The position numbers and the translations under genes are program-made. Positions 25,079 to 34,299 of a stretch of 64,000 nt of DNA are shown here, one piece after another. The notes under the pieces are model-generated. The model did no database searches, was not told the origin of the DNA, and saw only the letters and a program-made list of their open reading frames with translations. Where the stretch lies: contig JAHCJZ010000001.1 in the NCBI GenBank assembly GCA_026126025.1, positions 1-64,000 of the forward strand, read 5' to 3'. Position 1 is the first letter of the stretch, and each line of letters starts with the position of its first letter. The stretch is from Bauldia sp. GTDB taxonomy: Bacteria > Pseudomonadota > Alphaproteobacteria > Rhizobiales > Kaistiaceae.

Positions 25079-26509
25079 ATGAACTGGGACAACGCACTGC
25101 TCAGATACGCGAGGCCGGTTCCCCGTTACACAAGCTACCCGACCGCCACCCAGTTCACGGGTGCGATCGGGCCCTCGCACTATGCGCGCTGGCTCGCTTC
25201 CCTCGAAGGACAGTCGCTTTCACTCTATATCCACGTCCCGTTCTGCCAGGCGCTGTGCTGGTTCTGTGGCTGCACCACGACGGTGGCGAAGAGCGCCGCG
25301 GTGTCCGTCGCCTATGCTTCCCTCCTCGTGGAAGAAATCAGCCGGGTGGCGTTCGCGATCGGCGGAGCGGGGGCCGTGCGCCACATCCACTGGGGCGGAG
25401 GGACACCGACCCAGCTCGGTATTTCCTCGCTGCGCCGCGTTCTGGAGCGGGTGCGCGCGCGGTTCGATGTCAGTGACGATGCCGAGGTCGCGATCGAGCT
25501 CGATCCGCGGACGTTGACGCGGGAGACGATAGAAGCGTTGCCGGGCCTGGGCTTCAACCGGGTGAGCCTCGGCGTTCAGGACGTTGATCCGGCGGTCCAG
25601 ACGGCAATCAACCGGATCCAGCCGATCGCGTTCGTTCGCGAGGCGGCGTCCTGCCTGCGGGACAATGGGATCAGCTGGATCAACGTCGACCTGATGGTCG
25701 GGCTGCCGCGGCAGACCGAAGGCTCGGTGCGCCGTTCGGCCGCGGCCACTATTGAGGCGTTGCGACCCAGCCGCGTGGCGATCTTCTCATACGCCCACAT
25801 GCCATGGCTGAAGCGCCACCAGCGGCTCATCGATGCCTCGGCGCTGCCTGGACCGCGAGAAAGGCTGTCTCAGGCGTTGGCTGCCGCCGAGGTTCTCGAA
25901 GCGATGGGCTATCTGCCGCTCGGGCTGGACCACTTCGCGCTTCCGGGCGACCGGCTGGAACTCGCATCGAAGACGGGGAAGCTGCGAAGGAATTTCCAGG
26001 GCTATACCGACGATACCGCGGCAGTGCTGCTCGGTATCGGAGCGTCGGCGATCGGGTCGTTGCCGTCCGGCTACGTCCAGAACGAATCCAGGGTGGTCGA
26101 CTATCGGCGCGCCATCGAGCGTGGCGGGTTCGCGATCGCGCGGGGGATCGCGCTCGACGACGACGATCGGGTCCGGCGCGACATCATTGAACGGCTCATG
26201 TGCGACCTCCGGGTCGACCTGGACGACACCGCCCGGCGATGGAATGTCGACCGCGCTAGTTTCGACGACGACATCGCAGCGCTCGGTCCGCTTGTCGATG
26301 ATGGCCTGGTGCGGCTGTCGGGACGTCGCGTCGAGGTCGATCCGTCGGCGCGCAGTCTTGTCCGCTCGGTGGCCGCGACCTTTGACCGTTACCTGTCGCC
26401 GGCGCCTATGCATCACTTCCCGGAATTCCTGCATCGAGCGGAGCATTCGGCAGAGCGAGGACCCAGCAGCGGCGGGCCGTCGGGGGCCATGGCAAGGGAC
26501 GGTGGATAG
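25079..26509 (+). CDS. hemN: Oxygen-independent coproporphyrinogen III oxidase HemN
   Basis: A 476-residue radical SAM enzyme. The N-terminus DNALLRYARPVPRYTSYPTA and the cluster motif HVPFCQALCWFCGC (Cys 56, 60, 63, with Cys 65) are HemN specific, and IHWGGGTPTQL follows. It converts coproporphyrinogen III to protoporphyrinogen IX without oxygen, so heme for nitrate respiration can be made anaerobically. The C-terminal HemN domain is present. The gene is followed after 2 bases by the PAS/SARP regulator, so both are probably co-transcribed, and an FNR-like box lies upstream. Confidence 0.95.
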   Translation: MNWDNALLRYARPVPRYTSYPTATQFTGAIGPSHYARWLASLEGQSLSLYIHVPFCQALCWFCGCTTTVAKSAAVSVAYASLLVEEISRVAFAIGGAGAVRHIHWGGGTPTQLGISSLRRVLERVRARFDVSDDAEVAIELDPRTLTRETIEALPGLGFNRVSLGVQDVDPAVQTAINRIQPIAFVREAASCLRDNGISWINVDLMVGLPRQTEGSVRRSAAATIEALRPSRVAIFSYAHMPWLKRHQRLIDASALPGPRERLSQALAAAEVLEAMGYLPLGLDHFALPGDRLELASKTGKLRRNFQGYTDDTAAVLLGIGASAIGSLPSGYVQNESRVVDYRRAIERGGFAIARGIALDDDDRVRRDIIERLMCDLRVDLDDTARRWNVDRASFDDDIAALGPLVDDGLVRLSGRRVEVDPSARSLVRSVAATFDRYLSPAPMHHFPEFLHRAEHSAERGPSSGGPSGAMARDGG

Positions 26510-26511
26510 CG

Positions 26512-27687
26512 ATGATCGAGCCGGTTGACCTCATTGCGCATGCATCCGACGCCGGGTTGGTCGTCGATGGCCGACAGAGGGTTCTCGCCATCAACGAAGC
26601 CGCTCTCGGGCTGCTCGGACGGGTTGCCGCCGACGTCGTCGGGCTTCGCTGCGACCAGCTCGTCAGCGCCGTTCGGCCGGACGGCGGGCGGCTGTGTTCG
26701 GCCCGCTGCGAGGCCATCGTCGGGTTCGGCCTCTGCCAACCCTACACGAGCCCGAGCTGCTTCGTTCAGCGCAAGGACGGCAGCCGTCTGGCAGTGGCGC
26801 TGCGGACCATCGCGATACCCGGGGATGCCGCCGATCTCGACCGGCCGGTGGCGCTCATATTCCTGTCGCGGTCGACTCCCGATGCGGCCGATGCCGCGAA
26901 CATCGATCCACGGCTGCACATCCACACGCTGGGACGGTTCGCGGTTTCACTTCGCGGCTGCTGTCTGCCGCTGGAGCAGTGGCCCCGCAAGCAGGCGATT
27001 CATCTGCTGAAGCTTCTCGCCTCGCATGTGGGGCGGCCGCTGCATCGCGAGCGACTGGTCGAGCATCTGTGGCCGGACGCGGACCCGGAAGCGGGGTGGG
27101 CCCGGTTGAAGGTTACCGCTCACTTCCTTCGCCAGCGCCTGCGTGAGGCGGGGCTTTCACAGGAAGCCATCGTCACGACCGACGCCTCCTATCTTCTTCG
27201 CCGCGATTGCGTCTGGATCGACGCGCTCGCTTTCGAGGATCTCGTGCGGGAGGGGCGGGCCCACCAGGACGCCGGCCGGATCTCCGAGGCGATCAATGCC
27301 TATGAAGAGGCACGGAAACTCTACTGCGGCGACTACATGGAGGCGAACCTCTATGCGGATTGGTGCGCCGAGGAGCGCGAGCGCCTTGGCGAGGTCTATC
27401 TGGAGCTGCTTTCCGGGCTGGCCGAGCTTCATTTCGCTCGCTCCGAATACGCTGCCGCTGCCCAGACCTGCCAGACCGCCCTCGTTCGCGAGCCCTGTCG
27501 CGAGAGCGTCCATCGGCGCCTGATCAGCTGCTTCATCGCCATGCAGCGGGCCGACAGCGCGTTGCGGCAGTTCCATCGCTGCGTCGATATCCTGCGGGCC
27601 GAGATGGATGTTGCTCCGGCCCCGGAGACCGTCGCCCTCATTGCTCCGCTCGTTCGCGGCAAGCGCGCTTCAGCCGGCCTCCGCTAG
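26512..27687 (+). CDS. PAS domain plus SARP-type (wHTH-BTAD) transcriptional regulator
   Basis: A 391-residue protein with an unusual order: a PAS-like sensor (residues 1-120), an OmpR/SARP-type winged helix (about 135-235, IHTLGRFAVSLRG ... HRERLVEHLWPDADPE ... VTTDASYLLRRDCVWID) and a bacterial transcriptional activation domain (BTAD, about 240-385) of TPR-like helices. The PAS part has five Cys (47, 62, 66, 75, 83), a spacing that may hold a redox-active metal or disulfide. SARP/BTAD regulators usually activate neighbouring operons. It sits between hemN and the nar operon, and an 11-bp-period direct repeat in front of the nar genes fits SARP binding. Role as nitrate/anaerobic activator is inferred. 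Confidence 0.88.
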   Translation: MIEPVDLIAHASDAGLVVDGRQRVLAINEAALGLLGRVAADVVGLRCDQLVSAVRPDGGRLCSARCEAIVGFGLCQPYTSPSCFVQRKDGSRLAVALRTIAIPGDAADLDRPVALIFLSRSTPDAADAANIDPRLHIHTLGRFAVSLRGCCLPLEQWPRKQAIHLLKLLASHVGRPLHRERLVEHLWPDADPEAGWARLKVTAHFLRQRLREAGLSQEAIVTTDASYLLRRDCVWIDALAFEDLVREGRAHQDAGRISEAINAYEEARKLYCGDYMEANLYADWCAEERERLGEVYLELLSGLAELHFARSEYAAAAQTCQTALVREPCRESVHRRLISCFIAMQRADSALRQFHRCVDILRAEMDVAPAPETVALIAPLVRGKRASAGLR

Positions 27688-27788
27688 CGCCCTCACTGCG
27701 CATCCCCCTCATTCTTCGCCGCCTAAGCGACGGTCCCGCGCCGGCCTTCGCGCCGCGCGAACGCCTGTCCGCGGTCGCCTCCAGCTAT

Positions 27789-27806
27789 TGTTACCCGCCT
27801 GTTACC
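27789..27806. promoter_or_regulatory. SARP-like heptamer direct repeat before the nar operon
   Basis: TGTTACC occurs at 27789-27795 and again at 27800-27806, an 11-bp repeat period (7-bp heptamer plus 4-bp spacer), which is the classical spacing of SARP binding sites. Eight bases after the second heptamer, TACGGT at 27815-27820 could be a -10 hexamer, matching the usual SARP promoter geometry. The adjacent regulator at 26512-27687 has a SARP-type DNA-binding domain. The repeat is seen directly; its function is inferred. Confidence 0.55.
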
Positions 27807-27849
27807 GGCCTGCGTACGGTGCCGGTGAAAGCGAGGAAGGCGGGTCCGG

Positions 27850-28101
27850 ATGGCGGGTCGCTCCGAAGCAAGAGGGTCAGAGACTCCGACATTCGTGGTT
27901 CGGCTCTGGCTCGAGGAAGGCCGGCAGAGCGCGCCGTCATGGCGTGGCCGGGTGAAGCACGTGCAGGGAGACCGCCAGGCCTATTTCCGCACGCTCGACG
28001 AGCTTCGTTCCTTCGTCGAGCAGGTCAGCGGCGTCGTCGGACCACCGGCCGCGCCGGCCCCGGAGACGGCACGCCATAGCGACGAGGACAAGCCCCAATG
28101 A
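27850..28101 (+). CDS. Small conserved-type protein preceding nar genes
   Basis: An 83-residue protein with a compact domain (TFVVRLWLEEGRQSAPSWRGRVKHVQGDRQAYFRTLDELRSFVEQV) and a Pro/Ala-rich tail. A GAGGAAGG ribosome-binding site precedes the ATG. The stop overlaps the next start by 4 bases, so it is the first gene of the nar operon. Similar short proteins with the RGRV.H...YFR pattern are known as conserved hypotheticals near redox or secretion genes, but I do not recognise a function. Confidence 0.65.
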   Translation: MAGRSEARGSETPTFVVRLWLEEGRQSAPSWRGRVKHVQGDRQAYFRTLDELRSFVEQVSGVVGPPAAPAPETARHSDEDKPQ

Positions 28102-28985
28102 CCCCATTCACGCCGGCGCAGGTTCGAGAGCTGCTTCGCGAGGTCGGCTATCCCGGCTTCTCGCGCGACATCGTGTCGGCCGGCTTCGTGCGCGACGTCG
28201 TCACCGACGGTCGGGGCGTGGTCGTCCACTTCGCGCCCAACTCGAAGAACGAGGACAAGGTCCGGCAGATGGAACGCGGCATTCGCGATGTCCTGTCGCG
28301 TGCCGATGCCGGTGAGGTCCACATCAGGACATCGACGCCGTTCGAGGACGGGATGGCGCTGCGCAAGCCGCAGGACGATGCAGCGCCGCGCCGGCCGATC
28401 GAGGCGGACGGCGATTCCGACGCGACGATCGACGCGGCGTTCACCGGCAGCGGCCTGATGAACCCGTTGCAGGCGGAGCTGCGCGAGGACGGCATCGTCG
28501 CGGAGCCCGACATGCTGCGTGCCGATCTCACGCGCACCGCGCACGATCCGGCCGCCGGCTTCGCCCAGGAACCGCCAGAACCGTTCGAAGGCCCCGTGGC
28601 GCCGGGCACCACCTATGAGGGCGTGCTGCCGGTGTTCCAATGGGACATCGATCCCCATGATCCGGCGGCGGACAGCGCCGAGACCAGCGTCAAGATCGAC
28701 GACTGGGAGATCCGGGTCTGGTGGCAAATCCATTCCGATGGCGAGCTGATCTACGCATCGCTGCAGGCCATGCGGGACGACTGGGCCGATCATATCGGAG
28801 CCGCCCGTCAGCATCCCGTCGGTCGTTCCGCCGCGGTCAACCTGGTCTTCGACAGCAGTCGTCAGGCTGTTCTTGCGATCTACGGCACGGTCCGAGATTT
28901 CCGGCCGTTCGTTGAAGCATTCAGGATCGCCTACTTCAGTCTATCCGGCCAGAAGGCGCTGGCCGGCGAGGAGAACGCATCATGA
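28098..28985 (+). CDS. Nar-operon accessory protein with N-terminal DUF59/NifU-like domain
   Basis: A 295-residue cytosolic protein. Residues 1-75 resemble the small alpha/beta MIP18/DUF59 or NifU C-terminal fold (VRELLREVGYPGFSRDIVSAGFVRDVVTDGRGVVVHFAPNS), a domain linked to iron-sulfur cluster assembly, although the usual CxxC is missing. A Pro/Asp-rich linker follows, then a domain with KIDDWEIRVWWQIHSDGELIYASLQAM. It overlaps its neighbours by 4 bases on both sides, upstream of narG. A role in maturing the iron-sulfur-rich NarG/NarH is a reasonable guess, not a demonstrated one. Confidence 0.7.
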   Translation: MTPFTPAQVRELLREVGYPGFSRDIVSAGFVRDVVTDGRGVVVHFAPNSKNEDKVRQMERGIRDVLSRADAGEVHIRTSTPFEDGMALRKPQDDAAPRRPIEADGDSDATIDAAFTGSGLMNPLQAELREDGIVAEPDMLRADLTRTAHDPAAGFAQEPPEPFEGPVAPGTTYEGVLPVFQWDIDPHDPAADSAETSVKIDDWEIRVWWQIHSDGELIYASLQAMRDDWADHIGAARQHPVGRSAAVNLVFDSSRQAVLAIYGTVRDFRPFVEAFRIAYFSLSGQKALAGEENAS

Positions 28986-31900
28986 GCGAAGGCGACGGCG
29001 CCCGCTGGTTTCGGGTTCTCGACGAGCCCCGCGGCTGGGAAGACTTCTACCGGCGGCGCTGGGCGTACGACAAATCGGTGCGCACCAGCCATAGCGTCAA
29101 CTGCTCCGGCTCGTGTTCCTGGGAGGTCTTCGTCAAGGATGGGATGATCACCTGGGAATTGCAGAAGACCGACTGGCCGCAGATCAACGACGAAACACCC
29201 AATTACGAACCGCGCGGTTGTCAGCGCGGCATCTCCTCATCCTGGTATCCCTACAGCCCGGTCCGGCCGAAATACCCCTATATCCGCGGTGTGCTGCTCG
29301 GTTTCTACCGCGCCGAGCGCGAGGCGGGGAAGGACCCGATCGCGGCTTGGGCGGCCATCGTCGAGGACCCGCAGCGGTCGCGCGCCTACCGCAACGCACG
29401 CGGCAAGGCCGGCTGGCGCCGCGCCAGCTGGGACGAGGCCACCGAGATCATCGCCGCGGCCAAGCTCTACACGATCAGGAAGTACGGCGCGGACCATCTG
29501 GCTGCGTTCTCGCCGATCCCGGCGATGAGCATGGTCAGCTTCACCGCCGGCCACCGCCTCAACAACCTGCTCGGCGGAACGATGCTGAGCTTCTACGAAT
29601 GGTATCACGATCTCCCCCACATCATGCCGGCGATGTGGGGCGACCAGACCGACGTCCACGAGGCGGCCGACTGGTACCAGAGCGCGTACTGGATCGTGAT
29701 GGGCTCCAACCTGCCCATGACCCGGACCCCGGACGCGCATTTTGCTTCCGAGCACAAGTACAATGGCGGGAAGATCGTCAACCTCTCTCCCGACTACGCG
29801 GATATTACCAAGTTCGCCGACCTGTGGGTTCCCGCCCGCGCCGGCACCGATGCGGCGTTCCTTCTGGCGTGCACCCACGTCATCCTCAAGGAATTCCACG
29901 TCGACCGGAAGGCGGACTACTTCCGGCAATATGTCGCCCAGTACACCAACCTTCCGTTCCTGGTCGTGCTCGAAAAGGAGGGCGATCACTACGGAAGCGG
30001 CCGCTTCCTGCGGGCGAGTGACATCAAGGAGTTCGCCGGCGAGGAGAACGCGGAGTGGAAGCTCCCGCTGTTCGACAGCGAAGGCAGGCTGAGACTGCCC
30101 GGCGGCTCGCTGGGCCATCGCTGGGAAAAGAAGAAGACCGGCCGGTGGAACCTCAAGAACGAGGACTCGGTGACCGGCGAAGCGTTCCAGCCGACCGTCA
30201 GCCTGGCAGAGGGCAAGAACGAGGAAGTCCAGGTCGAGATAGCGGACTTCACCCACACCTTCGACACCAGCCTCGGCAAGAGCGAGGGCAAGGGGGTCAA
30301 GGCGGTCGCGAAGCTGCGCGGCGTTCCCACCCGCGTCGTGCAGACCGTCGCCGGCCCGGTGCGCGTGACCACCGCATTCGATCTCCTGATGGCCCAGTTC
30401 GGCGTGCCGCGCGGGTTCTCCGGCGCCTATCCGGCCGACTATGACGACGCCTCGCAGCCCTTCACGCCCGCGTGGCAGGAGCAGGAAACCGGGGTGGACC
30501 GGAACCTTGCGATCCGTGTCGCCCGCGAATGGGCCGACACGGCGGAGAAGACCAGAGGCAAGTGCCTCTTCATCACCGGCTCCGGCGTGCTTCACTGGTA
30601 CCATGGCGGGCCGCTGATCCAACGCGCCGCCGCGGTCATGGCGGTTCTGACCGGCTGTGTCGGCGTCAATGGCGGCGGTTTCTCCAGCTATGTCGGGACC
30701 GAGAAGATCCGGCCTTTCGCCGCGATCGGCACGCTTGGCGGCGCGGCGGACTGGCTCGGTCCGGCGAGGCAGCAGAACTCGACCTCCTATTTCTACTTCC
30801 ACACCGACCAATGGCGATACGACGGCATGGGGCTCGATCCGCTCTGGGCGCCGCGCGCGAAGGTGTTCCCGAAGAAGGCCAAGCATTCGGCGGACATCAA
30901 CATGATGGCGGTTCGCAACGGCTGGCTGCCGTTCAACCCGCAATTCGACAAGCGAAACCCGATGGATGTCCTCCGCGAGGCGAGGACGGCCGGCTGCAAG
31001 ACCGAGGCCGAAATCGGTGCCTGGGTGGCAAAGCAGATCAAGGACGGAAAGCTCGATTTCGCCCTGACCGACGTCGACGCCCCGCAGAACCATCCCAAGG
31101 TCCTCGCGATCTGGCGGGCCAATCTGATCGGCACGTCGATGCGCGGCCACGAGTATGCCCTCAAGCATTTCCTCGGGACGCACAACAACGTTCTCGGCGA
31201 GGACCGCGCGGAGGGGCTGGTCAAGGAGATCGTCTGGCACAAGGACGCGCCGATCGGCAAGCTGGACCTGGTCTACAACATCAATCTCCGGATGGATTCA
31301 TCCGCGAACTACTCCGACATCGTGCTGCCGACTGCACATTGGTACGAGAAGTACGATGTGACATGTACCGATCTTCACTCGTTCTTCCACCCGTTCACGC
31401 CGGCCCACGATCCGGCGTGGGAAGCCAAGGATGACTGGGAGGCGTTCAAGAAGATCGCCGAGAAGATCAGTGAGCTGGCCAAGGTCCACATGCCGGAGCC
31501 GGTCGAGGATCTCGTCCTGACGGCGCTGAACACGGATACGCCGGATGAGATGGCGCAGCCGATGGGCGAGCTGAGGGAATGGCGAAACGGCGAGGCCGAG
31601 CCGATCCCCGGCAAGACGTTCCCGAACGTGAAGGTGGTCGAGCGCGACTACACCAAGGTCGCGGACCGGTACACCACGCTCGGCCCCAGGGTCGCCCAGC
31701 CGGACGGCTATGGCGCGAAGGGCATTCGCGGCGACCTCAGCGAGGCATGCCACGAGCTGAAGGAAAGCTACCTCGTCGGCGAGAAGAACGGCCTGCCGGC
31801 GATGGACAATGCCCGCCAGGTCGCCGAGGTCATCCTTCGTATTTCCCCGGAGAGCGACGGCGAGGTGTCGACGCTTCTCTTCAAGGAACTCGAGAAGCAG

Positions 31901-32749
31901 ACCGGGCTCGAGCTCGCCCATCTCGTCGCGCCGGAACGCGAGGTCAGGCACCACTTCCCCGACCTCATCTCGCAGCCGCGCCGCTCGATCACCTCGCCGC
32001 ACTGGTCGGCTATCGAAAGCGCGGGGCGGACCTACGCGCCATGGACGATGAACATCGAGACCCTGAAGCCGTGGCACACGCTGACCGGCCGGCAGGAGGT
32101 CTACTACGACCACCGGATGTTTCGGGAGCTCGGCGAGGACATGCCGACCTACAAGCCGCCGGTCGACATGGTCAGCATCGGCGACATTTCCAAGGCCGAC
32201 GTCGCGGCGGCCTCGAAGGCCGGATCAGGTTCGAAAATCTTCCGGTACCTGACCCCGCACGGCAAATGGTCCATTCATTCTATGTTCTGGGACAGCTGGC
32301 AGATGCTCAACCTGTCCCGCGGCGGGCAGAATGTCTGGATCAACGACGAGGATGCCAAGGAAATCGACGTTGTCGACAACGACTGGGTCGAGATTTTCAA
32401 TGAAAATGGCATCTCGGTCGTACGGGCCATTGTGTCCAATACGATCCCCCGCGCCACAGCCATCTTCTATCATTCGTCGGAGCGCCACATAAACGTACCG
32501 TTTTCTTCGCTGGCGCGCGAGCGGGGGGTGTCTGACCTGCGCGGCGGCAACAACAACGCACCGACGCGCGTGATGATGAACCCGTCGACCATGGTCGGCG
32601 GCTACGCCAACTGGACCTACTGGCTCAACTACCAGGGCCCCAGTCCATCCGAACGCGACATGGCTGTCGTCATCCGCAAGAAGCCGCTGGAGAAAGATGG
32701 CCGCAAGGTCATCTATCAAGAGCACGAACTCGCCAAGATTGGAGTCTGA
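28982..32749 (+). CDS. narG: Respiratory nitrate reductase alpha subunit NarG
   Basis: A 1255-residue molybdopterin oxidoreductase, normal NarG length. The FS0 cluster ligands are His37-x3-Cys41-x3-Cys45-x34-Cys80 (HSVNCSGSC ... CQRG), the same spacing as E. coli NarG. The molybdenum-side segment DWYQSAYWIVMGSNLPMTRTPDAHF starts at Asp230. There is no twin-arginine signal, so the active site faces the cytoplasm and nitrate must be imported, in line with the two NarK genes downstream. It reduces nitrate to nitrite using quinol electrons passed through NarI and NarH. The same family includes cytoplasmic nitrite oxidoreductases, which the denitrification context makes unlikely. Confidence 0.96.
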   Translation: MSEGDGARWFRVLDEPRGWEDFYRRRWAYDKSVRTSHSVNCSGSCSWEVFVKDGMITWELQKTDWPQINDETPNYEPRGCQRGISSSWYPYSPVRPKYPYIRGVLLGFYRAEREAGKDPIAAWAAIVEDPQRSRAYRNARGKAGWRRASWDEATEIIAAAKLYTIRKYGADHLAAFSPIPAMSMVSFTAGHRLNNLLGGTMLSFYEWYHDLPHIMPAMWGDQTDVHEAADWYQSAYWIVMGSNLPMTRTPDAHFASEHKYNGGKIVNLSPDYADITKFADLWVPARAGTDAAFLLACTHVILKEFHVDRKADYFRQYVAQYTNLPFLVVLEKEGDHYGSGRFLRASDIKEFAGEENAEWKLPLFDSEGRLRLPGGSLGHRWEKKKTGRWNLKNEDSVTGEAFQPTVSLAEGKNEEVQVEIADFTHTFDTSLGKSEGKGVKAVAKLRGVPTRVVQTVAGPVRVTTAFDLLMAQFGVPRGFSGAYPADYDDASQPFTPAWQEQETGVDRNLAIRVAREWADTAEKTRGKCLFITGSGVLHWYHGGPLIQRAAAVMAVLTGCVGVNGGGFSSYVGTEKIRPFAAIGTLGGAADWLGPARQQNSTSYFYFHTDQWRYDGMGLDPLWAPRAKVFPKKAKHSADINMMAVRNGWLPFNPQFDKRNPMDVLREARTAGCKTEAEIGAWVAKQIKDGKLDFALTDVDAPQNHPKVLAIWRANLIGTSMRGHEYALKHFLGTHNNVLGEDRAEGLVKEIVWHKDAPIGKLDLVYNINLRMDSSANYSDIVLPTAHWYEKYDVTCTDLHSFFHPFTPAHDPAWEAKDDWEAFKKIAEKISELAKVHMPEPVEDLVLTALNTDTPDEMAQPMGELREWRNGEAEPIPGKTFPNVKVVERDYTKVADRYTTLGPRVAQPDGYGAKGIRGDLSEACHELKESYLVGEKNGLPAMDNARQVAEVILRISPESDGEVSTLLFKELEKQTGLELAHLVAPEREVRHHFPDLISQPRRSITSPHWSAIESAGRTYAPWTMNIETLKPWHTLTGRQEVYYDHRMFRELGEDMPTYKPPVDMVSIGDISKADVAAASKAGSGSKIFRYLTPHGKWSIHSMFWDSWQMLNLSRGGQNVWINDEDAKEIDVVDNDWVEIFNENGISVVRAIVSNTIPRATAIFYHSSERHINVPFSSLARERGVSDLRGGNNNAPTRVMMNPSTMVGGYANWTYWLNYQGPSPSERDMAVVIRKKPLEKDGRKVIYQEHELAKIGV

Positions 32750-32752
32750 CCG

Positions 32753-34297
32753 ATGCGCGTCAAGCAACAGATGGCGATGGTCTTCAACCTCGACAAATGC
32801 CTCGGTTGCAATACCTGTACTATTGCCTGCAAGAACGTGTGGACCAACCGCGAAGGCGCGGAATACATGTTCTGGAACAATGTCGAGACCAAGCCGGGCA
32901 TTGGCTATCCAAAGCAGTGGGAGGATCAGACCAAGTATCGCGGCGGATGGATACAGAACCCGGGCAGCGACAAGCCGAAGCTGAACCAGGCATCGCGGTT
33001 CTGGCAGATGATCAACCTGTTCTACAATCCCGTGATGCCGCAGATGGAGGATTATTACGGGAAGGGACCGTTCACCTTCACCTACGAGGATCTGCACTCG
33101 CACGAGCCTACCAAATACTCGCAGCCGGTGGCCCGGCCGAAATCGCAGATCACCGGCGAGGAAGACATCTCGATCGACTATGCGGTGAACTGGGAGGACA
33201 ACGGGGGCGGCACCCACGAGGACGGCACCGGCAGGCACGACGTCAACTTCGCCGACATGACCCCGGCGGCACGGAAGGCTTATCTCAGCTTCCGCGACTC
33301 GTTCATGATGTACCTGCCGCGAATCTGCAATCACTGCATCAACCCCGCCTGCGTCGGCTCCTGCCCGTCGGGCGCCGCCTACAAGCGCGAGGAGGACGGC
33401 ATCGTCCTCATCGACCAGGAGCGGTGCCGCGGCTGGCGGTTCTGCGTTTCCGGCTGTCCCTACAAGAAGACCTATTACAACTGGCGCACCGGCAAGTCCG
33501 AGAAGTGCATCCTCTGCTATCCGCGCATCGAGACCGGGCAGGCGCCGGCCTGCTTCCAGGCCTGCCCCGGCCGCATCCGGTATCTCGGCCCGATCCTTTA
33601 CGATCTCGACCGCGTGGCGCAGGTGGCCAATGCCGACGAGAGCGAGCTGGTCGCCCGCCATCGTGAGATCATCCTCGATCCCAACGATCCCGAGGTGATC
33701 GCGGCCGCCCGGGCTGCCGGCGTGACCGAGGCCTGGCTCGACGCCTGCCGCCGGTCGCCGGTCTACAAGATGGTCAAGGAGTGGGAGATCGCCCTGCCGC
33801 TGCATCCGGAGTTCCGGACGCTGCCGAGCCTCTTCTACATTCCGCCGGAGAGCCCCGTGGCCACGGCCAGTTCCGGCCGCGAGGGCTACGACATGGCGGG
33901 CGGCGCGACCGTGCTGCCGAAGCTCGACGAGTTCCGCATCCCGATCGAATACCTGGCGTCGATGCTGGCGGCCGGCAACACGGCCGAAGTGGAGAAGGCG
34001 CTGCGGCGGCAGCTGGCGGTCCGCGCCTTCCGTCGCAACGAGCGCGTCGAGGGCAAGGTCGACGCGGCGGTGCTGAAGGAGGTCGGCCTGACGGAGAAGC
34101 AGGCCCGCCACATGCACCGTCTGCTCGCGCTAGCCCACTATCACGAGCGGTTCGTCATCGCCACGACCCACACCGAGGCGACCAGCTCGCGCCCGTTCAT
34201 CGAACGCGGCTTCGTCGGCTTCAACGAACTCGACGCCGGCAAGAGCCCGAGGCGGCGCACCTCGTTCCACGGGCAGGGCGTCGGCGTGGAGAGTTGA
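32753..34297 (+). CDS. narH: Respiratory nitrate reductase beta subunit NarH
   Basis: A 514-residue iron-sulfur protein with four Cys groups: CLGCNTCTIACKNVW, CNHCINPACVGSCPSG, CRGWRFCVSGCPYKK and CILCYPRIETGQAPACFQACPG. The Trp in the third group (CRGW) is the NarH signature for one [3Fe-4S] centre. It conducts electrons from the NarI hemes to NarG. It starts 3 bases after narG and ends 2 bases before narJ. Confidence 0.96.
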   Translation: MRVKQQMAMVFNLDKCLGCNTCTIACKNVWTNREGAEYMFWNNVETKPGIGYPKQWEDQTKYRGGWIQNPGSDKPKLNQASRFWQMINLFYNPVMPQMEDYYGKGPFTFTYEDLHSHEPTKYSQPVARPKSQITGEEDISIDYAVNWEDNGGGTHEDGTGRHDVNFADMTPAARKAYLSFRDSFMMYLPRICNHCINPACVGSCPSGAAYKREEDGIVLIDQERCRGWRFCVSGCPYKKTYYNWRTGKSEKCILCYPRIETGQAPACFQACPGRIRYLGPILYDLDRVAQVANADESELVARHREIILDPNDPEVIAAARAAGVTEAWLDACRRSPVYKMVKEWEIALPLHPEFRTLPSLFYIPPESPVATASSGREGYDMAGGATVLPKLDEFRIPIEYLASMLAAGNTAEVEKALRRQLAVRAFRRNERVEGKVDAAVLKEVGLTEKQARHMHRLLALAHYHERFVIATTHTEATSSRPFIERGFVGFNELDAGKSPRRRTSFHGQGVGVES

Positions 34298-34299
34298 CC

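Noticed and set aside
27747-27762. TTCGCG-CCG-CGCGAA type palindrome upstream of the nar genes as an operator
   Set aside because: Short GC-only palindromes are frequent in DNA of this composition; the heptamer direct repeat is a better candidate.
28982-32749. NarG as a nitrite oxidoreductase (NxrA)
   Set aside because: The operon lacks nxr-specific neighbours, and hemN, RIC, NsrR, two NarK and ubiTUV all point to anaerobic nitrate reduction.
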